The position numbers and the translations under genes were made by a program. The notes under the pieces were generated by a model. It was not told the origin of the DNA, did not search any database, and was given only the letters and a program-made list of their open reading frames with translations. A stretch of 64,000 nucleotides of DNA from Glycomyces xiaoerkulensis (lineage in GTDB: Bacteria; Actinomycetota; Actinomycetes; Mycobacteriales; Micromonosporaceae), in assembly GCF_002798405.1 (NCBI RefSeq), contig NZ_PGGV01000027.1, positions 121,844 through 185,843 on the forward strand, in the 5' to 3' direction. This document shows positions 27,489 through 34,572 of this stretch, one piece after another (positions within the stretch are counted from its first letter, which is position 1; every line of letters begins with the position of its first letter).

Positions 27489-28421
27489 GTGGTCACGATC
27501 GAACAATGGACCGGGCAGCACGCCGCCGCGCTGCGTCGTGCGCTTCGTTTGAGCATCCGCGAGTTCGCCAAGCTGCTCGGCATCAATGAACGCACCGTTT
27601 CCAAATGGGAGGAACGTGGGGCCGCGGTCGTACTGCGTCCGATCAACCAATCCGGTCTGGACACCGCACTTGAGAGTTCAGACCGGCACGCGCAGCAGCG
27701 GTTCGCTACCATTATCGCCAGCGAGGGGGGTGCGCTGGCCCTCGGCACCGAATCACCCGCACTCCCCCATACGAACACGATCATCCGCCACACCGGCGAC
27801 GGCAAGTCGATGGCCCACGTTCCGGCAGGGGTCTACCTCTCCGGAGATCGCGACGCACCTGTGTGGCTGGCGGAGTTCTACATCGATGTCTATCCAGTGA
27901 CGAATACCGAGTACGCCAATTTCGCCCAGGCCACCGGACATCCGGCTCCGAACCATTGGAATGGTCGGCACCCTCCTGCCGAGCTCGCAGAGCACCCGGT
28001 CGTCCACGTCACTCACCTTGACGCCGCCGCCTATGCCTCTTGGGCGGGTAAGCAGTCCCCAACCGCGATGCAGTGGGAGAAGGCGGCGCGCGGGGAGGAA
28101 GGCAACCGGTACCCCTGGGGGAACCAGGCCACCGCCGCGAAGTGCAACACCCGCGAATCCGGCCTCGGTTGCACCACCCCGGTCAACTGCTACCACTCCG
28201 GCACGAGCGCGTACGGGGTCTACGATCTCGCCGGCAACGTATGGGAATGGACTGCCTCGGAAACCACACCGGGCCGCTTCATACTCAAAGGATCAGCCTT
28301 CACCAGCCCGTTCATCATGGCCGAGGCCGCCGCCGTCAACGACGCCGCCGAAACGATGAGCGACGACGACACTGGATTCCGCTGCACTGTTCCCGGCCCG
28401 ACGGTACCGGAACCCGGATAA
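27489..28421 (+). CDS. XRE-type HTH fused to SUMF1/FGE-like domain
   Basis: 310 residues from GTG 27489. Residues about 9-60 are a helix-turn-helix (SIREFAKLLGINERTVSKWE) of the XRE kind. Residues about 108-305 form a SUMF1/EgtB-type C-lectin-like fold (MAHVPAGVYLSG, VYPVTNTEYANF, EKAARGEEGNRYPWGN, LAGNVWEWT, DTGFRC). The paired active-site cysteines that make formylglycine in true FGE are not seen near the C-terminus, so this is unlikely to be a sulfatase-maturing enzyme. It may be a regulator with a ligand-sensing domain for the adjacent cluster, or a DNA-bound enzyme. Confidence 0.85.
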   Translation: MVTIEQWTGQHAAALRRALRLSIREFAKLLGINERTVSKWEERGAAVVLRPINQSGLDTALESSDRHAQQRFATIIASEGGALALGTESPALPHTNTIIRHTGDGKSMAHVPAGVYLSGDRDAPVWLAEFYIDVYPVTNTEYANFAQATGHPAPNHWNGRHPPAELAEHPVVHVTHLDAAAYASWAGKQSPTAMQWEKAARGEEGNRYPWGNQATAAKCNTRESGLGCTTPVNCYHSGTSAYGVYDLAGNVWEWTASETTPGRFILKGSAFTSPFIMAEAAAVNDAAETMSDDDTGFRCTVPGPTVPEPG

Positions 28422-28585
28422 CACCTTTCGGCCGAAACCGACGTGTCGATGATCTCACCGATCGTAGCGGCCGAGCGACCCCACAGCCCCGGCGACTGGA
28501 AAGTCCTGAGCTGGGACCCGGATGCTCGCGGCAATGTCGAGACTTAGCCCCCGCTTCACCGCTCGTAGCCGACACCTGCACCAGA

Positions 28586-28616
28586 TACTTGACAATATCT
28601 GTCAAGTAGCTATAGG
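28586..28616 (+). promoter_or_regulatory. Promoter with overlapping palindromic operator, leaderless start
   Basis: A 9-bp perfect inverted repeat (arms 28586-28594 and 28600-28608, TACTTGACA and TGTCAAGTA) contains the -35 hexamer TTGACA (28589-28594). Sixteen bases later is TATAGG (28611-28616), a good -10. The start codon at 28625 is eight bases beyond, so transcription should begin at or next to the ATG. A repressor bound to the palindrome would block RNA polymerase directly; the first gene encodes an HTH protein. Confidence 0.75.
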
Positions 28617-28624
28617 TTGATCCA

Positions 28625-29080
28625 ATGCTGAATATCGACCCCGACGACCTCGAGCAGGAGCTTCTGGCCCTGGTCGAACGGCGACTGCTCGACCCTCTCG
28701 AGATTCTGCTGGGCTCGCCGGATCTCGCGGCGCCTTTGCGCGAGCATCTGAAGGCGCAGACCGCGGATTGGGCCCGTGATCTTCTGGGGGCCGACGACGC
28801 CGCCGCGACGGGCACGGCCAGCAGACTGCTCGCTGTCCTGTTCGGCGGCGACGAATTCTCTCCGCCCGACTCTTGGTGGCTGACCTCCTTCGGCCGGATC
28901 GTCGCACTCAGGATCGGCTATCCGGGACGGCCGACGATCGCACCGGTCGAAGCCGCCGCCATGCTGGGCATCACCCGCCAAGGCGTCCACGATCTGATTC
29001 GGCGGGGCAAACTCGTCAAAGCCGCCGACGGAAAGCTCGTCACCGCTTCGGTGCAGAACCGCCTCAAGGCGGGCGACTGA
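28625..29080 (+). CDS. Small HTH DNA-binding protein, probable autoregulator
   Basis: 151 residues. The N-terminal two thirds are helical without a recognised domain. The C-terminus (about 108-150: IAPVEAAAMLGITRQGVHDL and the following basic stretch) is a MerR/AlpA-type helix-turn-helix. No ribosome site is seen and the promoter predicts a leaderless message. The TGA overlaps the ATG of the hydrolase gene by one base. The palindrome over its promoter suggests self-repression. It may be the regulator of the two-gene unit. Confidence 0.75.
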   Translation: MLNIDPDDLEQELLALVERRLLDPLEILLGSPDLAAPLREHLKAQTADWARDLLGADDAAATGTASRLLAVLFGGDEFSPPDSWWLTSFGRIVALRIGYPGRPTIAPVEAAAMLGITRQGVHDLIRRGKLVKAADGKLVTASVQNRLKAGD

Positions 29081-29805
29081 TGCTGGCCGTCACGGAATAC
29101 GGCGGTCATGGCCGCGATCTCCTCCTGTTGCACGGCACCGGCGGAACCGGCCAGGACTGGGCCAGGGTCGCCGAACACCTCGTCGACGAGTTCTCCGTCG
29201 TCGCGGTCGACCTTCCGGGGCACGGCCGCTCACCCGCGCCTGCGCGCTGGACCTTCCCCGAGGTCCTGGGCGAACTGGCCCGGATCGACCTGGACCGCCC
29301 AGCCGTCGCCGGCATGTCGCTGGGTGGGATACTCGCCGTCCATTGGGGCGCGCTCCACCCGGAATGCCCTGCCGCGGTGAGCTTCGACGGCCATCGAGCA
29401 CCTGTCACGGATGTGGCCAACTACCGCGGCCTTTCTCTGGACCGCACTATTGCCCTCAGGTCGGAACTGAAGGCGTCCTTCGACGCCATGCTCTCGATGT
29501 TCCCTGCTCAGCAACCCATGTTCGAGCAGATCTCCGAGGCGATGGACGCCGATGACGTCATCCCATTGCTGCAGGACACGCGCGTGCCGACCACAGTGGT
29601 CGTCTCGACGCTCGATCTTCCCGGCACTGAGATGTACCACGAGATCCTCGCCGCGTTTCGAGCCGGGCTGAACGACGACCTCGCGCACGCGGCCAGCGTG
29701 AACGACCTGGTGCACATCAAGGCGCTCCCGACGACCCACGCCATGCACCTCGAAGCACCTCGGGAGATGGCTGAGCTGATCCGTCAGGCGGCCGTCCCCA
29801 GGTAA
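29080..29805 (+). CDS. Alpha/beta hydrolase
   Basis: 241 residues from ATG 29080, coupled to the preceding stop. The oxyanion segment is HGTGG (18-22), the nucleophile is Ser80 in GMSLGG, and a C-terminal THAMHLE supplies the likely catalytic His. A normal fold without a large cap is implied. The substrate is unknown; esterase, lactonase or haloperoxidase-like activity is possible. It forms an operon with the HTH gene. The 3' end abuts a transposase remnant on the other strand. Confidence 0.85.
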   Translation: MLAVTEYGGHGRDLLLLHGTGGTGQDWARVAEHLVDEFSVVAVDLPGHGRSPAPARWTFPEVLGELARIDLDRPAVAGMSLGGILAVHWGALHPECPAAVSFDGHRAPVTDVANYRGLSLDRTIALRSELKASFDAMLSMFPAQQPMFEQISEAMDADDVIPLLQDTRVPTTVVVSTLDLPGTEMYHEILAAFRAGLNDDLAHAASVNDLVHIKALPTTHAMHLEAPREMAELIRQAAVPR

Positions 29806-29811
29806 CCCCAC

Positions 29812-30008
29812 ATGCCGAAACGTCGTCGATGCTCTCGCCGCACAGTCGCCGATGAGCAGGATCGCGGCCAGGGCATGCCACCGGCCCCCGGCAACCGCGG
29901 GTCGGGGACGGCCTCGAGAAAGGGGCTCAGGTCAGCGATCCGGGCCGCATCGAGCGGACACAGTTTCGCCAGCACGGCTGGGATCGGAGCGGATACATCG
30001 GCAGACAC
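29812..30008 (-). pseudogene. ISAs1-type transposase N-terminal remnant, frameshifted
   Basis: The minus strand from 30008 reads a short N-terminus with FLEAVPDPR, the hallmark start of ISAs1-family transposases. The reading frame then shifts: the expected continuation RWHALAAILLIGDCAARA appears in another frame. The rest of the transposase is absent, cut off at the hydrolase gene end. It is a decayed fragment. The following 300 bp (30009-30311) is lower in G+C and holds nothing I can support. Confidence 0.65.
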
Positions 30009-30311
30009 GGGCAGCTTTCACGGTCGTTGGACTTCAGCACCACAATGATCATGAACACCATGTTTGCTTTGCTATGCGCCCCAATCGGTCACAACCTGGA
30101 CCTCTCAATGATCGCGGAACCTGAAACTGCGTTCTTGGTGATCAGGGACAGCAGCCCGTCCGCGCCGCCACCGCCGGTCCCTCGGCTTGGACGTTACCGA
30201 CGAGCGTCTCGGCGTTCCACACGTCAATCACGTCGGCGCCCAAGAGTAACCACCGACTACGAAGGTCCGAGAACCACTCGACAGCAACCCACGACGACCT
30301 TCACACGCACC

Positions 30312-31042
30312 TTGAACTTCACCGCTGATCTCATCCGTGCCCACCGTCGAGCCATCCGCTCGCGCTGGCGGGCTATCGATCCAGGCCAGCAAGCGTTACC
30401 GACCCTCACCTACCTCCACCAGGGCCACACCTACGAGCAGTTGGCCCCCGGATTCGGCATCTCCCGGGCCACCGCCGCCCAGCGCGTGCACGAAGTCATC
30501 GACCTGCTCTCGGCCCAGGCCCCACGGCTTCGAGCCGCCCTGAGCCGAGCCAAACGCTCGGGTCGGGGCTTCGTGATCATCGACAGCACCCTCATTCGCA
30601 CCGACCGGTTGGCCGCCGACCGCCCGTATTACCAGTTCAAGCACCGATCGCATAGGATGAACCTGCAGGCGGTGGCCGATGCGGACGGGAACCTGCTGTG
30701 GGTCTCGGGGGCGATCCGCGGCTCAATCCACGACACCGCCGCAGCCCGGATCTGGCAGCTCCCGCGCCTGCTGCGCGAGCACGACCTGTTCGCCTTGGCG
30801 ATAAGGGGCATCAGGGCCTGGACCACGACCTGGTGGTCACGCCGTACAAGGGGAGGGGCAAGCCCGAGTTCCAGAAGTCCCAGAACCGGCTCCACGCTCG
30901 CCTGCGCGGGCCCGGCGAGCGAGCCTTCGCCGAACTCAAGAAATGGCGCATTCTGCGCAAACTCCGCTGCGGCCCCTTCCAGGCTACCCAGATCGCCCGC
31001 GCCATCGCCACCCTCAACGTTCAAGAGCGCCAATCACAATGA
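30312..31042 (+). pseudogene. IS5-family (DDE_Tnp_4) transposase with -1 frameshift
   Basis: From about TTG 30312 the product begins with an HTH_Tnp_4-like region (LTYLHQGHTYEQLAPGFGIS), then the DDE domain (IIDSTLIRTDR, KHRSHRMNLQ, SGAIRGSIHD). At 30795-30800 (CCTTGGCG) the frame breaks; resuming in the -1 frame gives LGDKGHQGL, then TPYKGRG and a normal C-terminus ending at 31042. A one-base deletion is the simplest explanation. Programmed -1 slippage is known in some IS5 subgroups, but no slippery run is present. Clear terminal inverted repeats were not found. Confidence 0.8.
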
Positions 31043-31239
31043 GAGAACCTCAATGTGTTTGCGACTGCTGTTGTACCAGGAGCTTCACTATTGCCGTACT
31101 ACGGAACTCGCTTACAATGAGAGAGGTTCAGTGTTCACCAGACCGAACCCCCCTTCACTCAAGGTATCTCACTGCATTCAGGGCTCTCATGTCCATGTGT
31201 ACAGGATGTGCACTGCTCGCACTGGACAGGAGCTTGACC

Positions 31240-31611
31240 GTGAACAATCTACAGATCAAGTCTGGCTGGAGGCCTTCGGACAAGGCACTCGTAAAGATCA
31301 GGACGTCACTCGACGCGCTTGACGAGAAGACCGCCGAGATGAGGACCGAAGCCAGCGGTCACGACGAACTCGACGCCGCCGTCTTCGATCTAGCCTTGGC
31401 CTACGAGGCAATTAACGACAGCATCCGACGCCAGCTCGAAGCCGAGGACTGGCGCGGGCTCATCAAAGCCGCCCTCGCAGCGCGCTGCCAACTTCGAGGT
31501 GGCGAGGTCACCCTGCAGACCGAAGAGGTCGCCGACGCAATCTGGGCTCCAGCCGACCTGATCGCGAACCAGACCCCCGAAACCTCCTCGAAGAGCACAT
31601 CTGAGCCGTAG
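31240..31611 (+). CDS. Hypothetical small helical protein
   Basis: 123 residues from GTG 31240, chosen because AGGAG lies seven bases upstream. The sequence is mostly helical and acidic (SDKALVKIRTSLDALDEKTAE, then ALAYEAINDSIRRQLEAEDW, each read separately). No domain is recognised and there is no membrane segment. It stands alone between the IS5 remnant and a bidirectional terminator, in an accessory region. The function is unknown. Confidence 0.6.
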   Translation: MNNLQIKSGWRPSDKALVKIRTSLDALDEKTAEMRTEASGHDELDAAVFDLALAYEAINDSIRRQLEAEDWRGLIKAALAARCQLRGGEVTLQTEEVADAIWAPADLIANQTPETSSKSTSEP

Positions 31612-31740
31612 CTCCGCTGATGGATTCGGGCGTGGCGGTGTGGGGTTCGCCGCCGCTCCTCCGCAGCGCCGCCGCGTCCGACCTCGCTCCCTTCATGGTC
31701 GATAACGCTATCCGTGGCCCTCGCTCGACGACGGCTCGAT

Positions 31741-31773
31741 ATCGGTGGCCCGGTCTGCTGCCGGGCCACCGAT
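31741..31773. terminator. Bidirectional hairpin terminator
   Basis: A 13-bp perfect stem (arms 31741-31753 and 31761-31773) with a seven-base loop lies between the convergent genes ending at 31611 and 31785. It serves either strand. Confidence 0.75.
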
Positions 31774-31784
31774 GCCCGGCAGAG

Positions 31785-31991
31785 CTAATCGACTGTGGGC
31801 ATCGGGGCCGGGGTCGCGTTCCGCATCCGGTCCTCGTCCCATTCGGAGCCGTCGTGCGACGCCGGAGCATCGGTCGGTGTATCCGGTGGCTCGTCCTGGC
31901 CGGACTGGGAGACCGCCGCGGTCCACACGCTGATCCCGGCGACGACGGCCGACACCGCGCCCGCCGCGATCAGCCATACTTTCTTGGACAT
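31785..31991 (-). CDS. Small exported or membrane-anchored protein
   Basis: 68 residues. After a short basic start (MSKK), residues 5-28 form one hydrophobic segment (VWLIAAGAVSAVVAG), suitable as a signal anchor or signal peptide. The remainder is Pro/Asp/Glu/Thr-rich and likely disordered outside the membrane. A TAAGG-type ribosome site lies upstream. No family is recognised. Confidence 0.5.
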   Translation of the reverse strand: MSKKVWLIAAGAVSAVVAGISVWTAAVSQSGQDEPPDTPTDAPASHDGSEWDEDRMRNATPAPMPTVD

Positions 31992-32258
31992 GGATCGACC
32001 TTAACAATGTGGACCCGGAATGTCGTCTGCCCAAGATCAGACACTCGCCGTTGCGCGGACTGCCGCCGATGCGGGCGGAGATCATGGAATTCGGACGACA
32101 TGCGTGTCGGTGGTTGACTCACCCGACAGCACGTGTAACAGTCCCGATACGCGCAGTGCGCGTACTTCCGATCCAACTCAATAGACAAGCCGGCGGGCCG
32201 CCACATCAGATTGCCGTCTTCGAGGCGGCCCGCCTCCAACCAGAGAGGAGAACCTCCC

Positions 32259-32879
32259 GTGGTAGGAGTCAGCCTACGCGAAAACCGCCTCGGCGCAACC
32301 GAGCAAAACGCCGTCGAGCGGCACGCCCACCGCCCCGGCCAGCGCCCCGAGCACCGGCACCGGCCAGGGGACACCTGGCAGATCGGCGGCCGCCAGCACG
32401 ACCCGCACGACCCCGGCCCCTACGGCACCTCGCACTGGCGTCAGGACCACCGCACCGGACGCCACCGCCGCGGCGAGCTGCCCGACCCACTCCCGCCCGA
32501 ACCGAGACCGGCGCCGCGCCCACGCCGCTACTGGGAACCGTCCGCCCCCGCCGATGACGACTACCTCGGCTGGGACCGCGAAGACGCCTGGGAAGCGTGG
32601 ATCCGCGACTCCGAGCCGCTCGCTCGCGCCCACCACACCGCCGCCGAACGCGAATGCGGCCGCCAGATCGCGCTCCTGATCCGACTCATCCGCTGGATCC
32701 TCGCCGTCATCGCCTTCCACAGGGCATCCCGGGTTCCCGAGGAAGCGGCGCAGCCGGGCATCTCCGAACCGCACCACGAGACCCGCGCACCGGGCCGCAC
32801 CGCGCACTGCGTCACCGGCTGGGAGGACCACTTCGACATGCTCCACGCTACCACCGTGATCGGAGGCGGCCTCCGATGA
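32259..32879 (+). CDS. Hypothetical protein, first gene of three-gene operon
   Basis: 206 residues from GTG 32259, preceded by GAGAGGAGAA at good spacing; a longer frame lacks a ribosome site. The N-terminal half is His/Arg/Pro-rich and low in complexity. The centre is acidic (DDDYLGWDREDAWEAWIRDSE, in part). A hydrophobic stretch IALLIRLIRWILAVIAF (about 137-155) could be a membrane or amphipathic helix. The stop overlaps the next ATG by 4 bp. An overlapping frame on the other strand is judged spurious because the coupling fits this strand. The function is unknown. Confidence 0.55.
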   Translation: MVGVSLRENRLGATEQNAVERHAHRPGQRPEHRHRPGDTWQIGGRQHDPHDPGPYGTSHWRQDHRTGRHRRGELPDPLPPEPRPAPRPRRYWEPSAPADDDYLGWDREDAWEAWIRDSEPLARAHHTAAERECGRQIALLIRLIRWILAVIAFHRASRVPEEAAQPGISEPHHETRAPGRTAHCVTGWEDHFDMLHATTVIGGGLR

Positions 32880-33373
32880 CACTCAATCTCCACGAACGGA
32901 AGCGTCTCTTCCGGTCCCACGCGATCGCCGTGCTCCGCGGCGACCGCCGCGAGGCGAATCGCCTGGGACAGACGATCCAATCCGAGCACCACCTGGCCCA
33001 CCAGATGTTCCTCTTCGCCGTCTTCACCGCTGCCGTCGCCGACCACTTCGGCGACGACCTCGACCGGTCAGCGCTCGCCCGGCTCATCGCCGGGCTCCGG
33101 GCCGACCGGCCCAACCTGCCGCAGCTCAAGACCGAGGCGCTCGTGCGGGTCCTCTACGGAGAAGGTCGGCTCTACCTCGATGTCCCGCAGGCCGACCACC
33201 CGGCCTCGATGTGGGCCGTGCTGAAAGCGCTCCTCGGCCCAGATCGGACCGACGAAGCCCTGGCCGACCTGTTCGACCGGGCCGACACCACCGGCCGCGA
33301 ACTGGTCGCCGCCGTATTCGAATCCGAGGCCCTCTACGGCTACCGCGACGACCGCCGGGAGGAATACGCATGA
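32876..33373 (+). CDS. Hypothetical helical protein (tandem paralogue 1)
   Basis: 165 residues, translationally coupled to both neighbours by ATGA overlaps. It is all-helical with a basic N-terminus (LHERKRLFRSHAIAVLRGDR). The pattern DHFGDDLDRSALARLIAGLR then KTEALVRVLYGE matches the next protein in order and spacing, so the two are tandem paralogues. I do not recognise a family. Co-translation suggests the three products form a complex. Confidence 0.65.
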   Translation: MTLNLHERKRLFRSHAIAVLRGDRREANRLGQTIQSEHHLAHQMFLFAVFTAAVADHFGDDLDRSALARLIAGLRADRPNLPQLKTEALVRVLYGEGRLYLDVPQADHPASMWAVLKALLGPDRTDEALADLFDRADTTGRELVAAVFESEALYGYRDDRREEYA

Positions 33374-33816
33374 CCCCGGCGGAGCTGCACCGCGCCGCGA
33401 TCACCGCGCTCGCCTTCGGCGACGAGGCCCGCCACCGGCGCCTGACGCAGCGGTTCGACCGCCACGATCCGGAGAGCGCCTTCGATCATCTGGAGGCGGT
33501 CGCCACCGTCTGCCTGGTCGACCGGTTCTGCGGCCCCGGACCGGTCGACCACCGGGTTCTCGCGGCGTTCCTGGACGAACTCCGGGCCACCGCGACCGGC
33601 ACGGCGCCCCCACCGAACTTCCTCGAAGTGGAGGGTGCCATCCGCTCGGTCCTCGGAGAGCCGCACCTGAGCTCGGAGATTCCACCAGGCCGCCGCACCG
33701 AGGCGCTGGTGATCGTCCTGCGCTACCTGACCGACACCACGGCTGCGATCCGCGGTGACTTTGACGCCGTCATCGACCACGCCCGGGAGCTGTTGCAGGA
33801 CCGCCTGCCCGCCTGA
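33370..33816 (+). CDS. Hypothetical helical protein (tandem paralogue 2)
   Basis: 148 residues. The N-terminus LHRAAITALAFGDEARHRRL parallels that of the preceding protein, and DRFCGPGPVDHRVLAAFLDE with EVEGAIRSVLGEPHL follows the same order. It is all-helical, soluble and acidic. It is last in the operon and a hairpin terminator follows. The function is unknown. Confidence 0.65.
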   Translation: MTPAELHRAAITALAFGDEARHRRLTQRFDRHDPESAFDHLEAVATVCLVDRFCGPGPVDHRVLAAFLDELRATATGTAPPPNFLEVEGAIRSVLGEPHLSSEIPPGRRTEALVIVLRYLTDTTAAIRGDFDAVIDHARELLQDRLPA

Positions 33817-33836
33817 AGACCTTCGCCTCCCAAACC

Positions 33837-33869
33837 GGGGCCGGCCGCACGGTGGGAGCGACCGGCCCC
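33837..33869 (+). terminator. Hairpin terminator after three-gene operon
   Basis: An 8-bp GC-only stem (arms 33837-33844 and 33862-33869) with a 17-base loop begins 20 bp after the last stop codon. It marks the boundary with the restriction island. Confidence 0.5.
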
Positions 33870-33980
33870 GCCCCGAGATGTCATTCCGAGTCCTCACGTG
33901 ATCGGTTTTCGGCTTCCTGACTCCGGGGATCTAAGATTCAGCCGAGTCTTTTCAGTGCTTTGAATTTCTGGAGCTGCCGC

Positions 33981-34451
33981 ATGAGCAAATCGCCTTCCCC
34001 CGGCGCCTGGGTCGCGCCGGACGGGTCGTGGGCATCCTCAGCCGCCAACCGCAAGAGCATGCTGGGCAACCGGAACCGAGACACCTCCCCCGAGCTGGCA
34101 CTGCGATCGCTGGTACATGCCGCCGGGTTGCGCTACCGGGTTGCGGCTAAGCCCCTCCGCGAGATGCGCCGGACCGCCGACCTCGTCTTCCGACCTGCGA
34201 AGGTCGCGGTGTTCATAGACGGGTGCTACTGGCACGGGTGCCCTGAGCACTTCGTGATGCCTAAGACCAACACCGACTACTGGCAAGGCAAGATCGGCCG
34301 CAACGTTGCTAGAGACCGTGACACCGACCACAGGCTCGAAGAGGCGGGTTGGGTCGTCCTGCGGTTCTGGGAGCACGAGCCTCCCGAGGACTGCGCCGGG
34401 GTGGTCTGCGACGTCGTCACCGCGCGCCGGTCCGGCCGATCTGTGGCTTAA
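33981..34451 (+). CDS. vsr: Very short patch repair endonuclease
   Basis: 156 residues from ATG 33981 with GGAG seven bases upstream. Vsr family blocks are present in order: RNRDTSPELALRSLVHAAGL, YRVAAKPL, TADLVFRPAKVAVFIDGCYW (catalytic Asp/metal strand), HGCPEHF, TNTDYWQGKI and the terminal RFWEHE. Vsr nicks 5' of T in T:G mismatches created by deamination of 5-methylcytosine and is usually linked to a C5 methyltransferase. That gene lies 121 bp downstream, so this Vsr should repair deamination at the sites the methylase marks. Confidence 0.95.
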   Translation: MSKSPSPGAWVAPDGSWASSAANRKSMLGNRNRDTSPELALRSLVHAAGLRYRVAAKPLREMRRTADLVFRPAKVAVFIDGCYWHGCPEHFVMPKTNTDYWQGKIGRNVARDRDTDHRLEEAGWVVLRFWEHEPPEDCAGVVCDVVTARRSGRSVA

Positions 34452-34572
34452 GCAGAGTTCTGGTGCGGATGAGGCCAGATTGTCGGAGCCTGATCATATC
34501 CTCGGCTGACCGGTACGGCAGACTGTCTGCCCGGTGGGGGGTTCGACGGCTCCGCTCAAGAAAGGGGACTGT

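Noticed and set aside
27489..28421. Formylglycine-generating enzyme for sulfatase maturation
   Set aside because: The paired active-site cysteines are missing and no sulfatase gene is nearby.
28449..28547. 32-codon frame after the XRE-SUMF1 gene (MISPIVAAERPHSPGDWKVL at its start)
   Set aside because: It is short, has no ribosome site and no convincing relatives; it may be a gene fragment but cannot be supported.
30040..31133. Terminal inverted repeats for the IS5-type element
   Set aside because: A partial match (around 30096 and the ACAATGAGAGA motifs at 31036 and 31114) is too weak and irregular to define ends.
31970..32374. Minus-strand frame with several Cys residues before the three-gene operon
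   Set aside because: It overlaps the supported small gene at 31785-31991 and the operon start, and has no recognisable domain or ribosome site.
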